Assembly (NCBI GenBank): GCA_012845835.1
Contig: JABAKD010000025.1
Span: 1,515,001-1,579,000, forward strand
Direction: 5' to 3'
Source of the DNA: Undaria pinnatifida
Lineage: Eukaryota > Sar > Phaeophyceae > Laminariales > Alariaceae
Length of the DNA: 64,000 bases
Below, piece by piece: positions 1 to 9,355 of this stretch. The translations under genes and the position numbers were made by a program. Positions within the stretch are counted from its first letter, which is position 1; each line of letters starts with the position of its first letter. The notes under the pieces were generated by a model. That model was given only the letters and a program-made list of their open reading frames with translations. It was not told the DNA's origin and made no database searches.

Positions 1-4
1 TCGA

Positions 5-118
5 TGAAAATCGACGAGCAGTGGGATTGCTGAACCCTATACGCGATAAAAATTGGAGGCAAGAATCGGGGGGAAGACGGGACGACACCTGTGACCACGG
101 ATTGTCCAGAAGCTGGGA
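5..118 (-). repeat. Dispersed repeat R1, copy 1
   Basis: This stretch is the reverse complement of sequence at 13303-13420 and 32812-32935. The shared features are a GCAATCCCACT-type segment, a TTTTATCGCGCATAG segment and a CCAGCTTCTGGACA segment. Three diverged copies in two orientations mark it as a dispersed repeat. No coding potential is evident and the family is not recognised. Confidence 0.75.
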
Positions 119-244
119 AATTCGATTGAAAGGGGAGAAAAAAAAAAAAAAATGGTAGTGCAGAGTGTGGTACGTGGTATGGGTGTGTAGGCGTGTGGGT
201 GTGTTTGATGGTGGGATGAGCGATGCGACGGGTTAAAAAAACAC

Positions 245-400
245 GTGTTGAACTTTTTCGACTGAGTTTTCGACTGTAGGATCAAGTCGAAAAAGTCGTG
301 TTTTTCGACTGGTGGATCCGCCAGTCGGAATTATTATTCTTAGTCGAAAAAAGTTGAGTCGAAAAAGCCTTTTTTTGACTGACAAATCCGACTATATAAA
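245..400. repeat. Inverted TTTTTCGACT short-repeat cluster
   Basis: The decamer TTTTTCGACT and its complement AGTCGAAAAA occur about seven times in both orientations within 150 bases, so the segment can fold into several alternative hairpins. No protein is encoded. It may be the end of a foldback element whose rest lies outside the window, but that is a guess. Confidence 0.6.
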
Positions 401-423
401 AAATGCCAGAAGTAAGTGGCCTT

Positions 424-650
424 AGACCAACTATTCTGGGAAATATTTTCATCAATTATTTCTCTCTTTAACAGGGGATCTCTGACGCCAAATATGAAAA
501 CCATCCACTACAATGGGACCGGAAGTCATCGTTATAATAGACCAACTCTTATGGGAAATATTTACGGATTTATTTCTCTCTTTATCAACAGCGATCTCCG
601 ACGCAAAAAATAAAAACCATCTACAATGGGACCATAAATCATCGTTATTT
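424..650. repeat. Two-unit tandem repeat, about 115 bp
   Basis: Two imperfect direct copies start at 424 and 539 with AGACCAACT, share a GGGAAATATTT segment and a TTTATTTCTCTCTTTA-type segment, and end near CATCGTTAT. The copies differ by substitutions and small indels, so the duplication is not recent. The following 650-1470 contains a CAG/CAC-rich stretch (about 930-1040) and no gene I can support. Confidence 0.7.
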
Positions 651-1472
651 TGTTATTTCTGGGTTCAGAAATAATCGAGGCCAGAAATCAGCAGACCTGG
701 TGCTTTCTGAGCCCAAAAATAACAGCTCTTCCAACCTCTCAGAACTGGGATGTTTTTGCTTTTTGATCCTACCTCGTACCAAATATCACATGTCACCACT
801 GCCTACTCTGTACTATTAATATGATACCTGTCTGCTGTGCACGTCGTCCATCACCCACAAAAAACCACAAATACACATACGACAGCACACCGCGCTTGTT
901 GAGTGTGAGACAGAGCTTCGTCCTCACACAAACGTGACAGCAGCTGCAGCACCACCACCATGAAAACCACCACACTGCAGCAGCCCAGCAGCACCACAGC
1001 AGCAGCACCGCAGCGCCACAGCAGCACTACAGCGGCATAGACAGCAGCAGAGGCGGTGGTGACCTAACGTCGCGGGCAACAGTGTACGTGCCAGCTTTTC
1101 AACAATAAAGAAAGGCAAACGGCAAAACAAGACCTACCAATTCAACATAAAACCACTTTCCAAAGATGAGAAGCCATAGACTAGTCCAATGGACACCCCT
1201 TATTTCTTTTTTCTGATGCAGTTATTTCTGCAGCCTCAAAACTACAAAAATAATGGCCAGAAAAATCGCTCAGAGAATCACATACAGAGGATGATAGAGC
1301 ACCAATTTGTTTTTGTCCGCCATACCGGCACGCAACTGGCATCCTTCGGTTAAGTACCACTATTAATGGTACGAGTATCCTTATTATATACACTAGACTA
1401 ATACGCTATCCTTATTATATATTCTAGTGGGTAAAAATGTTATTTGCGACACCGGTGTCGCAAAGAAGCCCC

Positions 1473-2285
1473 TTATTTGCGACACCACGCTGCGTTGGCG
1501 GCAGATACCCCAGACTGTCTCCAAACTACCTGGGGTGTGTCGGCATGGCGTAAGGCTACCATTGAAGCTATCGCTCAGTCAGCCAAAACGGGCCAGTACT
1601 CGAGGAGATATGTGGTATCTTGGGGCAACCGACCAATGTTCAGACCGTGTCGCAAATAAGCTATGTGCAACACGGTGTCGCAAATAAGGGGCTTATTTGC
1701 GACACCACGCTGTGTTCTCGGCAGACAACTCAGATTGACTCCTAACTACCTGGGGCGTGTCGGCATGACATGAGGCTACCATTGAAGCTATCACTCGGCC
1801 AAAACGGGCCAGTACTCGAGCAGATATGTGATATCTTGGGGCAACCGACCAAAGTTCAGACCGTGTCGCAAATAAGCAGTTTTACGACACGGTGTCGCAA
1901 ATAAGCCCCTTGTTTGCGATACCCCGCTGTGTTCTCGGCAGACATCTCAGATTGATTCCTAACTACCAAGGGTGTGTTGGCATGGCGTAAGGCTGCCATT
2001 GAAGCTATCGCGCAGCCAAGACGGGCCAGTACTCGAGGAGGTATGTGGTATCTTAGGGCAACCGAAAAATGTTCACACCGTGTCGCAAATAAGGTATTTG
2101 CGACACCGCGCTTCGTTCGCGGCAGACAACTCAGATTGACTCCTAACTACCGAGGATATGTCGGCATGGCGTAAGGCTACCACTGAAGCTATCACTCAGT
2201 CAAAACTGGCCAGTACTCGAGGAGATATGTAGTATCTTGGTGCAACCGCAAAAAGTCCAGAATGGTTGCGAACATAAGCAAGCCT
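1473..2285. repeat. Four-unit satellite, about 185-220 bp per unit
   Basis: Units begin near 1473, 1693, 1909 and 2094, each with a TTATTTGCGACACC-like start, a CTACCATTGAAGCTATC-like centre, a CCAGTACTCGAGGAG segment and a CCGTGTCGCAAATAAG end. GTGTCGCAAATAAG also appears inverted at the junctions, so unit borders are small palindromes. The units drift progressively and the fourth is the most degraded. Short open frames here are by-products of the repeat. Confidence 0.85.
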
Positions 2286-2659
2286 GTTTTACGACATCGC
2301 ACGACGCTCGTGGCGCGCGCCCCGCTTAGACCAGGACTACGACGGAAGTGTCAGCGTGAGGTGCGGCTACCAAATCGCCCGAATTCCACGAGTAGACAGT
2401 AGGCAGGTGAGCACGTGAGCACAGCCTACACATGCACAAGAGCATTGTAGCTAAGCTTACCTATTAGTCCAATAGTTATGCGTCATGTACGCTGTAGTAC
2501 GGCTTTTTTCCCGACAAAATCGCACCTGTTGTAGCACCAGCAGCAGTACGACTACTCAGTATCCCTAATCTATTTTTGTCCTACACCAACCTGGTACTAA
2601 TATTAATAGGGCCTTATTAATAGTTATTGGTAGGGCCATATTACCCTTATATAATACGC

Positions 2660-2765
2660 TAACGCCGTGGTAGTGGCGTTAAAACGCGCGATCAGAGTAC
2701 TATATCGCCCGCAGCTTGCAAAGATGAGTTTCGACGAAATCTCCGATCTCACCAAGCTGGAGCAT
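2660..2765 (+). repeat. Dispersed repeat R2, partial copy
   Basis: The 3' half of the R2 family is present: a GCGCGATC segment, GCAGCTTGCAAAGATGAG and an ATG-started motif reading MSFDEISDLT. Intact relatives are at 9079, 14752, 30757 and 41895. The copy lacks the 5' half of the family and is degraded after the motif. Confidence 0.7.
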
Positions 2766-2789
2766 GACATTAGTATCTGAAATAAGTAC

Positions 2790-2911
2790 TAGCTGTATTA
2801 AGAGTAACATTTACATGATAACTAATAATATTCTGTATACGTACTCCTCCTGATATTAATGCGCGGGGGAGAAAAAACAAAAAACAAAGTAAACCGCCTA
2901 CTATACATATG
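2790..2911 (+). repeat. Dispersed repeat R8, left part (split by the DIRS/PAT-like element)
   Basis: This sequence, from the ATTAAGAGTAACAT segment to CATACATATG at 2911, matches 26845-26968 nearly throughout. In the 26.9 kb copy CATACATATG runs directly into ATAGAGCAG, whereas here the continuation is found only at 8843. It is therefore the left flank of an insertion, and it defines the left end of the mobile element to within a few bases. Confidence 0.85.
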
Positions 2912-3084
2912 TTTGCACTTTGCTTTCGAAGTTGTATTATATTAATGCGCAACCCCCCGCCCGGAGAGGGGGGTTGGAGATGGGAATACCCCGGGGCTGC
3001 CCCGCCGGCAACCCCACGCTAACATCCGTATGCACGTGTCAACTCCCAACCCAACTGGCGACATCGAACTCTCGACGCCAGCCA
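2912..3084 (-). repeat. Split direct repeat B, terminal copy
   Basis: About 173 bp nearly identical to 3835-4006, from TTTGCACTTTGCTTTCG to CTCGACGCCAGCC. It forms the 3' end of the element in minus-strand sense and abuts the host repeat at 2911. The 3085-3621 interval between this repeat and internal repeat A is unique to the element end and shows no recognisable protein. Confidence 0.88.
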
Positions 3085-3621
3085 ACAACCAACGACGAAC
3101 AATCGTTGGCAACTCGAAGAAGACATACGAGGCAACCGCCTATAACGTGCAGCATTTAAAAAAACGTACACACGCGTGTAATAAATATGCTATAAAATAT
3201 GCACGCCTGCACACACCATGCACATTAAACAAATGCACTTACTTGCCAATATACGGATTATTCCCCTCTCCCACACTTTCAGATTGCGCACTAAATCCGA
3301 GCCGATGCACTGCCACAACGTTCGCTGTTAACTATCAACATAATATCTGCGTAAAACAGTCATACGTAACCCCACCGCACGGAGGGATACTCAGATATTA
3401 CACATGCTGAAAAAAAAAACACAACAACGAACACCCCTTGCACCACGCTATAACACTGATGCGGCTAGCACCCACCGCAAACCTGCGCAATCTACGAACC
3501 CACGTCGCATCTTCAGCGAAAACGGGTACGTTTACCAAAACAGTAACAAACACGCGCAACGTTACTGCGACCGATTAACTCCCCCTCCACTGACTCCCTC
3601 AAAAGCACGGGCGGGTGGGTG

Positions 3622-3833
3622 GGAACTTAAAGTAGTCTGTATCACACCTTGGACCTGTAAGCTCTGACTCTGCTCCCCTACGCGCTCCGCGTGCAGGTCG
3701 TCGCCTACACAGCTGGGCCAGGTGTGCCCAATGCTATTGCTCATACGACTATGAATTACCGCATTGATATGATTGGTAAAACTTCTTACGTACGTAAAAA
3801 ACCCATATTTTCTCATACTTCGATGATATTCTT
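3622..3833 (-). repeat. Split direct repeat A, internal copy
   Basis: About 210 bp matching 8630-8840, with shared landmarks GTATCACACCTTGGACC, CGCTCCGCGTGCAGG and CCCATATTTTCTCATAC. It directly abuts internal repeat B at 3834/3835, giving the joined-ends junction characteristic of PAT/Ngaro-type elements. Confidence 0.88.
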
Positions 3834-3834
3834 C

Positions 3835-4006
3835 TTTGCACTTTGCTTTCGAAGTTGCATTATATTTATGCGCATCCCCCCGCCTGGAGAGGGGGGTTGG
3901 AGATGGGAATACCCCGGGGCTGCTCCGCCGGCAACCCCACGCTAACATCCGTATACTCAAGTCAACTCCCAACCCAACTGGCGACATCGAACTCTCGACG
4001 CCAGCC
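3835..4006 (-). repeat. Split direct repeat B, internal copy
   Basis: About 172 bp matching 2912-3084, with differences including a few substitutions and a diverged ACTCAAG segment in place of GCACGTG. It lies immediately downstream (in element sense) of the recombinase gene and immediately upstream of the internal A repeat. Confidence 0.88.
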
Positions 4007-4127
4007 TCCAGCACAAACTGGTAGTTGACCCGTATTACGAATGTAGTCCCAACCCCCCCGCCCCCCCCTACCCTCGAGCCGTAGAGTGCACACGGGATAA
4101 CACACTTCTTTGTAATTCCGCGTTTGC

Positions 4128-4797
4128 CTAACTAGTCAACGCCCATAGGCCCTCAAGCTGCAACAACGCCGGTGTTGCACCCCCTGCCGACAAGTGCGTT
4201 GCGCCTCCAATCCTCAGGGAGTGCAAGGCGTACTCCTCCGCACGCACACTCGCCAACGCAACCACTTTCCGCAAAGCTACCGTCGCTTGATGTTGTGTCC
4301 ACATGGACCATCTGCCATTACCAACGCCACACGCAACCAAGGGGGCCGAAGAGGGAAGAAACAAGTAACAAGATATCAATTCGATCATTAGATCGACGGC
4401 GCCGCCACCTTCCCCCACGCACATCGACGGACCCTTTCGCACATGCGTGACAACCGCCCCTTTCCGCAGTTGGTCACCCTTCGACCCGCGAAACCGAACC
4501 TCAACATGATCCGCGGTTGACCACTGCGCAACAGTAAGCTGAATATTTCCGCGAAAGAAGGCAACATCAGCACGCCGCAAACAATAAGTCTCGTGAACTC
4601 GTAACCGGGTTTCCGCGAACATTTCTGACGCGCGAGTCAAGAGACAGAACGAAGCTCACAGGGCCGGCCACAAAACACGACCCCCGGCACGCCACGTGGG
4701 GATCAGCTTCTCGCCCGCGAGCAGCATATCCCACGGAAAGCACGCATATTAACGAGGGCGGAAGCGCGATCCCAGCGTGAGATACCGTCCGCGGCAA
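4128..4797 (-). pseudogene. Tyrosine recombinase of the DIRS/PAT-like element (broken)
   Basis: The main frame, 4640-4128, gives about 170 aa with the motif LHSLRIGGATHLSAGG near its C-terminus, which supplies the H-x-x-R pair of tyrosine recombinases as seen in DIRS-type YRs. Upstream YCLRRADVAF and HVEVRFRGSKG fit the core fold. A second frame at 4797-4567 carries the preceding residues, so a frameshift separates the two. The product stops at GLWALTS, where family members continue with a GRW-type segment towards the catalytic tyrosine, so that residue appears lost. The role would be integration of the circular cDNA. Calling the recombinase is secure; activity is unlikely. Confidence 0.8.
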
Positions 4798-7534
4798 CGT
4801 TAAAAATACCCCCTACGTGTTTCGCGTCAAAGTGCCAACCAGAGGACAATTTAAGCACATCAAGGAGGCCCATCAACGCGCCCGATCTCGGCTCCTTCCC
4901 GCCTCGACAACGCCGCACCCACTCTACGGCTGCTTCGTTGTCGCCACGCCACAACACGCAGTCCCCCAACGCGACCGGGCGCTCGGCGCACGGAGATACG
5001 ACGACCCACGGGGAGACGACCATACCTAGCAGTTCGAGGACGTTAATCGATACATCGTTCTCGCCTGCAACTGACTTGCTCCACCCGCAAAATCGAGATC
5101 GTTTCCCGGCGTCAATATCGAACCTCCAGTACATCCCAGTTTCAAGGCAGAAACCCCCGACAGCGGTTTTGGATGCATCCGAAAACAGAGTACGTTGAGA
5201 GGGGTGCTCAATCAAGTGATACATTGGAGCCGGCAAGGTTCCTCCGCGCGCGTCCAATCCCTCCTCAATAAACCACCGCCCAAACTCGAAATTCCCTTGA
5301 AACTCGGGTCCCAAGACGAGGCGCCGCCCGAGGTTGGCCGTACGAAAACCAAGATCAGCCCCGGCAAATATGCGCGGCATACCCACCGAAGCCAACAAAC
5401 GGTTCACGAAAAACCGCCCCGGGCACACAGCAAACGAGACATGTATAAGGAAGCCAACGAGCTGCGACACCTGCCTCGCTGAAGCAGATGTACGAGACGA
5501 GGGCCACTCCGCAAGGAGATTTAGCAGCTTGAGGCGCTTGTGGGACGGCAACGTAACCGTAAGCGCCTCCGTGCCAATGATCCAACCCAGCACCTCCAGT
5601 TGCGTGTCGCAGTCAGTGATTTTTCTGGCGGACAGGAGGGGCGGATCAGAGACACCACGTTCGCCCAACAAGCGAAAATGGTCCGATGCCAGCGACTGGA
5701 CAGCGCGCAAACAACGGCGACCGTCCGGCCACCATTGCAACTCGACGACAATGCCATCGTCTACGTAATACCTCACAAAGAAGTAGTTCCCGGCGTTGCC
5801 ACCAGAGCCAGAAACAGGCCCACAATCACCCGGGATAAAGACAACTGGAGCCCCCCGCGGCAGAGAAATTCCGACGTGCGCGACGGCAGCAGCCCCTTTT
5901 TTGGGAAACATCTGCGCCTTGAAAACCGAAATCAGATCCGGCAGATATGCGCGGCATACCCACCGAAGCCAACAAACGGTTCACGAAAAACCGCCCCGGG
6001 CACACAGCAAACGAGACATGTATAAGGAAGCCAACGAGCTGCGACACCTGCCTCGCTGAAGCAGATGTACGAGACGAGGGCCATTCCGCAAGGAGATGTT
6101 GCAGCTTGAGGCGTTTATGGGACGGCAACATAACCGTAAGCGCCTCCGTGTCAATGATCCAACCCAACACCTCCAGTTTCGTGTCCCAGTCAGTGATTTT
6201 TCTGGCGGACAGGAGGGGCGGATCAGAGACACCACGTTCGCCCAACAAGCGAAAATGGTCCGATGTCAGCGACTGGACAGCGCGCAAACAACGGCGACCG
6301 TTCGGCCACCATTGCAACTCGACGACAATGCCATCGTCTACGTAATACCTCACAAAGAAGTAGTTCCCGGCGTTTCCACCAGAGCCAGAAACAGGCCCAC
6401 AATCACCGGGGATAGAGACAACTGGAGCCCCCCGCGGCGGGGAAATTCCGACGTGCGCGACGGCAGCAGCCCCTTTTTTGGGAAACATCTGCGCCTTGAA
6501 ACATAGAATGCGTGTGAGCATGCTCGAGCGCGCATGCCATCAACCCCCAAAACCCCGGGCTATTACGCCACCAAAATTGCAGGCGTAAATCCACGACGAC
6601 GCCATCTTCGAACACGTAACCAAAAGCCGGCGCACCTGCCGGGTAAACCAAAACCCGTCGAAACACATATTTGACGTCCACACGGCACAAGAGGATTCGA
6701 GCACTACTACCGTGGGTCTGCCTCAAAAGCATCACCCGTGGTAAAACCTCACGAAGCACATAGCCGAGCTCGGACGGCGGCGCGGAATCGAAATCCGTGT
6801 CACCGTTAACACTGGTCCGACCCCCCGCGCGCGCAAACGTGAGATCGTAAATAATCCGAAATTTGGGTTCGAGAACGACGCTAAGCGGTAAAATACGAAG
6901 CCTCAAATTTCGCCAGCGAAAACAGTGAGGGGCCGATTGTGGACGTGAGTAGGGCAACGCCGCCCTGACACTGTCCCAATAGGGGGGACTTTACCGAGGC
7001 GAGATGACCGAGGCTCGCGGAGCCTTGCTCGGCCATCGACTGCACCACAACCGCCCGAGCATCCAACCAAGCGTCGACCGCAACAAATCGCAAGGCACCC
7101 GAACGTACGCCATCAAACGCCCCTTGTTCACGCAGCAAGTCAGCCGGAAACTCACGCACACGCACACAAGAAATCGCACTTTTCTCGCCAAAGGGGACCG
7201 AGCCCGGAACCACCGCCACGCGAGCACAGCCCACACCCCCATCGCCAGCCAAAGCTACCAACGCACGCCCACGCAGCCCCCCTCCTACACCTTGGGTGGC
7301 CGGCCAGGCACCCGCTCTCCCGCTGGCCCCCGGCGCCGTCACCGCTCTACTAACGGCAAGCTCAGCAGCCGCCGCCCCCAGGTGTTGGCCCAACCGACAG
7401 GAAGGGACCGTGTTCTCATCCAGAACCAGCGCCGCCACTACCACCCCCGGACCCACCGCGGGGCTCTGAGCGCGGCACCAACGCCCGCGACCCACCAGCC
7501 GGCGCCGCCGAACTGCCACTGTCGCGAAGAGCAT
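4703..7534 (-). pseudogene. Reverse transcriptase - RNase H (pol) of the DIRS/PAT-like element
   Basis: The reading frame starts at an ATG that overlaps the gag stop (TGATG at about 7534). It passes through three frames before ending at 4703. First frame, 7534-6881: an Ala/Val-rich leader ending just before the RT. Second, 6957-6403: RT motifs FRIIYDLTF, CRVDVKYVF and WRNSPGFWG, the last typical of DIRS-type RTs. Third, 6521-5826 and again 5911-4703: the catalytic YVDD motif. The last segment continues into RNase H with LFSDASKTAVGG, INVLELLGM, GDNEAAVEWV and HVGGIFNVAADGISR, which give the D-E-D-D catalytic set. Frameshifts lie near 6905 and near 6500, and a 577-bp tandem duplication doubles the YVDD region. 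Confidence 0.85.
5344..6497 (-). repeat. 577-bp tandem duplication inside pol
   Basis: Sequence 5344-5920 is repeated as 5921-6497 with a constant offset of 577 bases and a modest number of substitutions. The unit contains the RT palm with YVDD and the adjoining thumb/connection. Because 577 is not a multiple of three, the two copies are read in different frames, which by itself breaks the pol frame. The divergence between copies shows the duplication is not brand new. Confidence 0.92.
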
Positions 7535-8604
7535 CAGGTGAAGTGGCGTCGGCCGGGGGAGCCGAATGCAAGAATTTGCAGTTGGAGACGAAGATCGTCG
7601 TTCACCATCTTGCTCATGACAGCCCGCGCCGCGGAGCCAGAGAGCAGGATAATATTGCTAAGGGTGTGCCGGCGTAGGTCGGCAGACGCTGTCGTGAAGG
7701 CGGCATCGATCGTTGCCACCCTCTCCCGGCAATGGCGGTCGCCGTCGCTGTTGAGATAAAACCCAACAGACAGGACCGCCACAAGAGCCTGGCGCAAGAA
7801 ATCGAGGTGGTCAGCGACCATCAGCAGGTGGTCGACCATCCCTTCCGCGCGCGGCCCGTACGCACGAACGTCAAAGTCACTGATCGCGCGGAGCTGGGTA
7901 GCCACTGCCGTCGTGACGTTGACGGCCTCGCCTACGAAGGACTGGATATCCGCTGCCGAGTCGCCAATGTTGGGAGGTATGCGCCCGCGGAGCACCGAAT
8001 GTTTTCTGGACGCCATCTTTTTCCATAGCGCAGTGTCGTCAGTTAACTGCGACCTTTGGACGTGGCGCTCCCTCGCGTCCCCACTGTCCCGCGGGGCCGG
8101 CTGCCGATCGGCAAAGTTGTCTATGAACTGCTGGAGCATGGCCTCGACGTGCTCGGTTTTAGACGCGCCACCAGCCACCGCATCCTGCAGGGTTTCAAAG
8201 GAGGCAAGCAGTTGATCCATCGTCGACTTGAGGCGGAACACGTCTCCGTCTATCCGAGCAAACTCGCCAGACACCTGCCCTTGCCAGTGCAGCACTTCAG
8301 CCGATGTTACCCCCGCAGCCTCGGACACAGCGGGACTGGGGCTGAGCAAAGATGGTGCCGCGGTGGCAGACGCAGCAGTAGCAGCGGCCGAAGCGGCTGC
8401 GACACGGCGACCTTCAAACTCAGCTTGCACAGCAGCCAGAGCTTCGGCACGGCGTTTGTCGACCCCAGCTTGCACAGCGGCGACAGCAGCATGAGCCTCG
8501 ACTCGCGCAGCAGCCGAGGCGGCCTGATTAGGACCGCGTACAGCAGCAGCCACGAGAGCTTCAGCCTCCGGTGACTTGCACTCCTCCATCGTCGGGGAGT
8601 GCAC
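7534..8604 (-). CDS. Gag-like protein of the DIRS/PAT-like element
   Basis: An intact 356-residue frame. Residues 1-95 are Ala-rich with many Glu/Arg/Gln and predicted helical or coiled-coil character. Residues 100-190 contain further heptad-like stretches (HWQGQVSGEFARIDGDVFRL) and a charged segment. The C-terminal half is a helical, mixed domain with MVDHLLMVADHLDFLRQAL. No zinc knuckle is seen. Position, strand and the stop-start overlap with pol identify it as the gag-equivalent first ORF, which would package the element RNA. The assignment is by context, since Gag proteins of this group are poorly conserved. The first ATG at 8604 is used; a second at about 8589 is also possible. Confidence 0.7.
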   Translation of the reverse strand: MHSPTMEECKSPEAEALVAAAVRGPNQAASAAARVEAHAAVAAVQAGVDKRRAEALAAVQAEFEGRRVAAASAAATAASATAAPSLLSPSPAVSEAAGVTSAEVLHWQGQVSGEFARIDGDVFRLKSTMDQLLASFETLQDAVAGGASKTEHVEAMLQQFIDNFADRQPAPRDSGDARERHVQRSQLTDDTALWKKMASRKHSVLRGRIPPNIGDSAADIQSFVGEAVNVTTAVATQLRAISDFDVRAYGPRAEGMVDHLLMVADHLDFLRQALVAVLSVGFYLNSDGDRHCRERVATIDAAFTTASADLRRHTLSNIILLSGSAARAVMSKMVNDDLRLQLQILAFGSPGRRHFT

Positions 8605-8629
8605 GAACTTAAACTAGCCTTAAACTAGT

Positions 8630-8840
8630 CTAACTTAAACTAGTATGTATCACACCTTGGACCTGTAAGCTCTGACTCTAATCCCCTACGCGCTCCGCGT
8701 GCAGGTCGTCGCCTACACAGCTGGGCCAGGTGTGCCCAATGCTATCGCTGATACGACTATGAATTACCGCATTGATCTGATTGGTCAAACTTCTTACGTG
8801 CGTACAAAACCCATATTTTCTCATACTTCGATAATATTCT
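8630..8840 (-). repeat. Split direct repeat A, terminal copy
   Basis: Matches 3622-3833. It forms the 5' end of the element in minus-strand sense, immediately upstream of gag, and abuts the right part of host repeat R8. It probably holds the element promoter, but no specific box can be assigned with confidence. Confidence 0.88.
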
Positions 8841-8842
8841 GC

Positions 8843-9005
8843 ATAGAGCAGTAAATAGTGGAAACTTCAGTAACAAATTTATAAAAAATATATTCTATGG
8901 TGTTATAACTAGCTCAAAATTCCCCACATAATAAAGTAAAAATACCAACACTTATCATTATAGTGGACAAAAAACAGGACCCCTCCCAACAAGAACTCAA
9001 CCATA
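8843..9005 (+). repeat. Dispersed repeat R8, right part
   Basis: From ATAGAGCAGTA to AACTCAACCATATAGAG, this matches 26969-27135 with small indels, including CTCAAAATTCCCCAC and GACCCCTCCCAA. It is the continuation of 2790-2911 after removal of the retroelement. In the unsplit copy R8 is followed by R3; here it is followed by a short R2-like tail and then a full R2 copy. Confidence 0.85.
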
Positions 9006-9078
9006 TAGAGTAGTCTAGACTACGTAGTAGTATTGACTATTCGATGTCACAGCTAGAGTGTATTTTCATTTTTTATCA

Positions 9079-9240
9079 TGATAGCTACACTACTGTTGTG
9101 GTTGCAAGGGGAGTCGCCGACCTATATCCTTAATGAGGACACGCAACCAGTAATACGTGCGATCGGAGTATCACGCACAGCTTGCAAAGATGAGTGTCGA
9201 CAAAATATTCGATCTCACAGCTGGAGTGTATTTCAATTTT
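9079..9240 (+). repeat. Dispersed repeat R2 copy
   Basis: R2 family member. Landmarks are GATAGCTACACT, GCAAGGGGAGTCGCCGACC, TATATCCTTAATGAGGACAC, CGATCGGAGTATCAC and GCTTGCAAAGATGAG, followed by an ATG-started motif MSVDKIFDLTAGVYFNFY. At least seven other copies occur in this window in both orientations. The motif is conserved as protein in most copies, but the frame closes soon after, so a gene is not claimed. Confidence 0.8.
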
Positions 9241-9345
9241 TATGGAGTAATATATTACAAGTACCAACAACGCAGCCTTGCAAACATGAGTCATGACCTG
9301 AAATTCGTCGAACTCACGGCTGACGTCCTTGAAATATTTTGATAA
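9241..9345 (+). repeat. Dispersed repeat R3 copy
   Basis: R3 family member with AATATATTACAAGTACCAAC, GCAAACATGAG and the motif MSHDLKFVELTADVLEIF followed by a stop. R3 and R2 are related in layout: both have GCTTGCAAA, then ATG, then MSxD and an ELTA/DLTA core. Other R3 copies are near 20885, 26640 and 27135 (+), and near 42085, 25920 and 13900 in reverse. Confidence 0.78.
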
Positions 9346-9355
9346 TAAATACATT

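Larger units (their letters stand above)
2912..8841 (-). mobile_element. DIRS/PAT-like tyrosine-recombinase retroelement
   Basis: A 5.9 kb element reads on the minus strand. In its own 5' to 3' order it has terminal repeat A (8841-8630), gag (8604-7534), RT and RNase H (7534-4703), a tyrosine recombinase (4797-4128), repeat B (4006-3835), repeat A (3833-3622) and terminal repeat B (3084-2912). This A ... B-A-B order is the split-direct-repeat arrangement known from PAT and Ngaro elements. The adjacent internal B-A pair carries the joined element ends. No target-site duplication is seen, as expected for integration by recombinase. Coding parts are broken by frameshifts and a 577-bp duplication, so this copy is not functional. 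An uninterrupted paralogue of the target lies near 26968. Confidence 0.88.
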
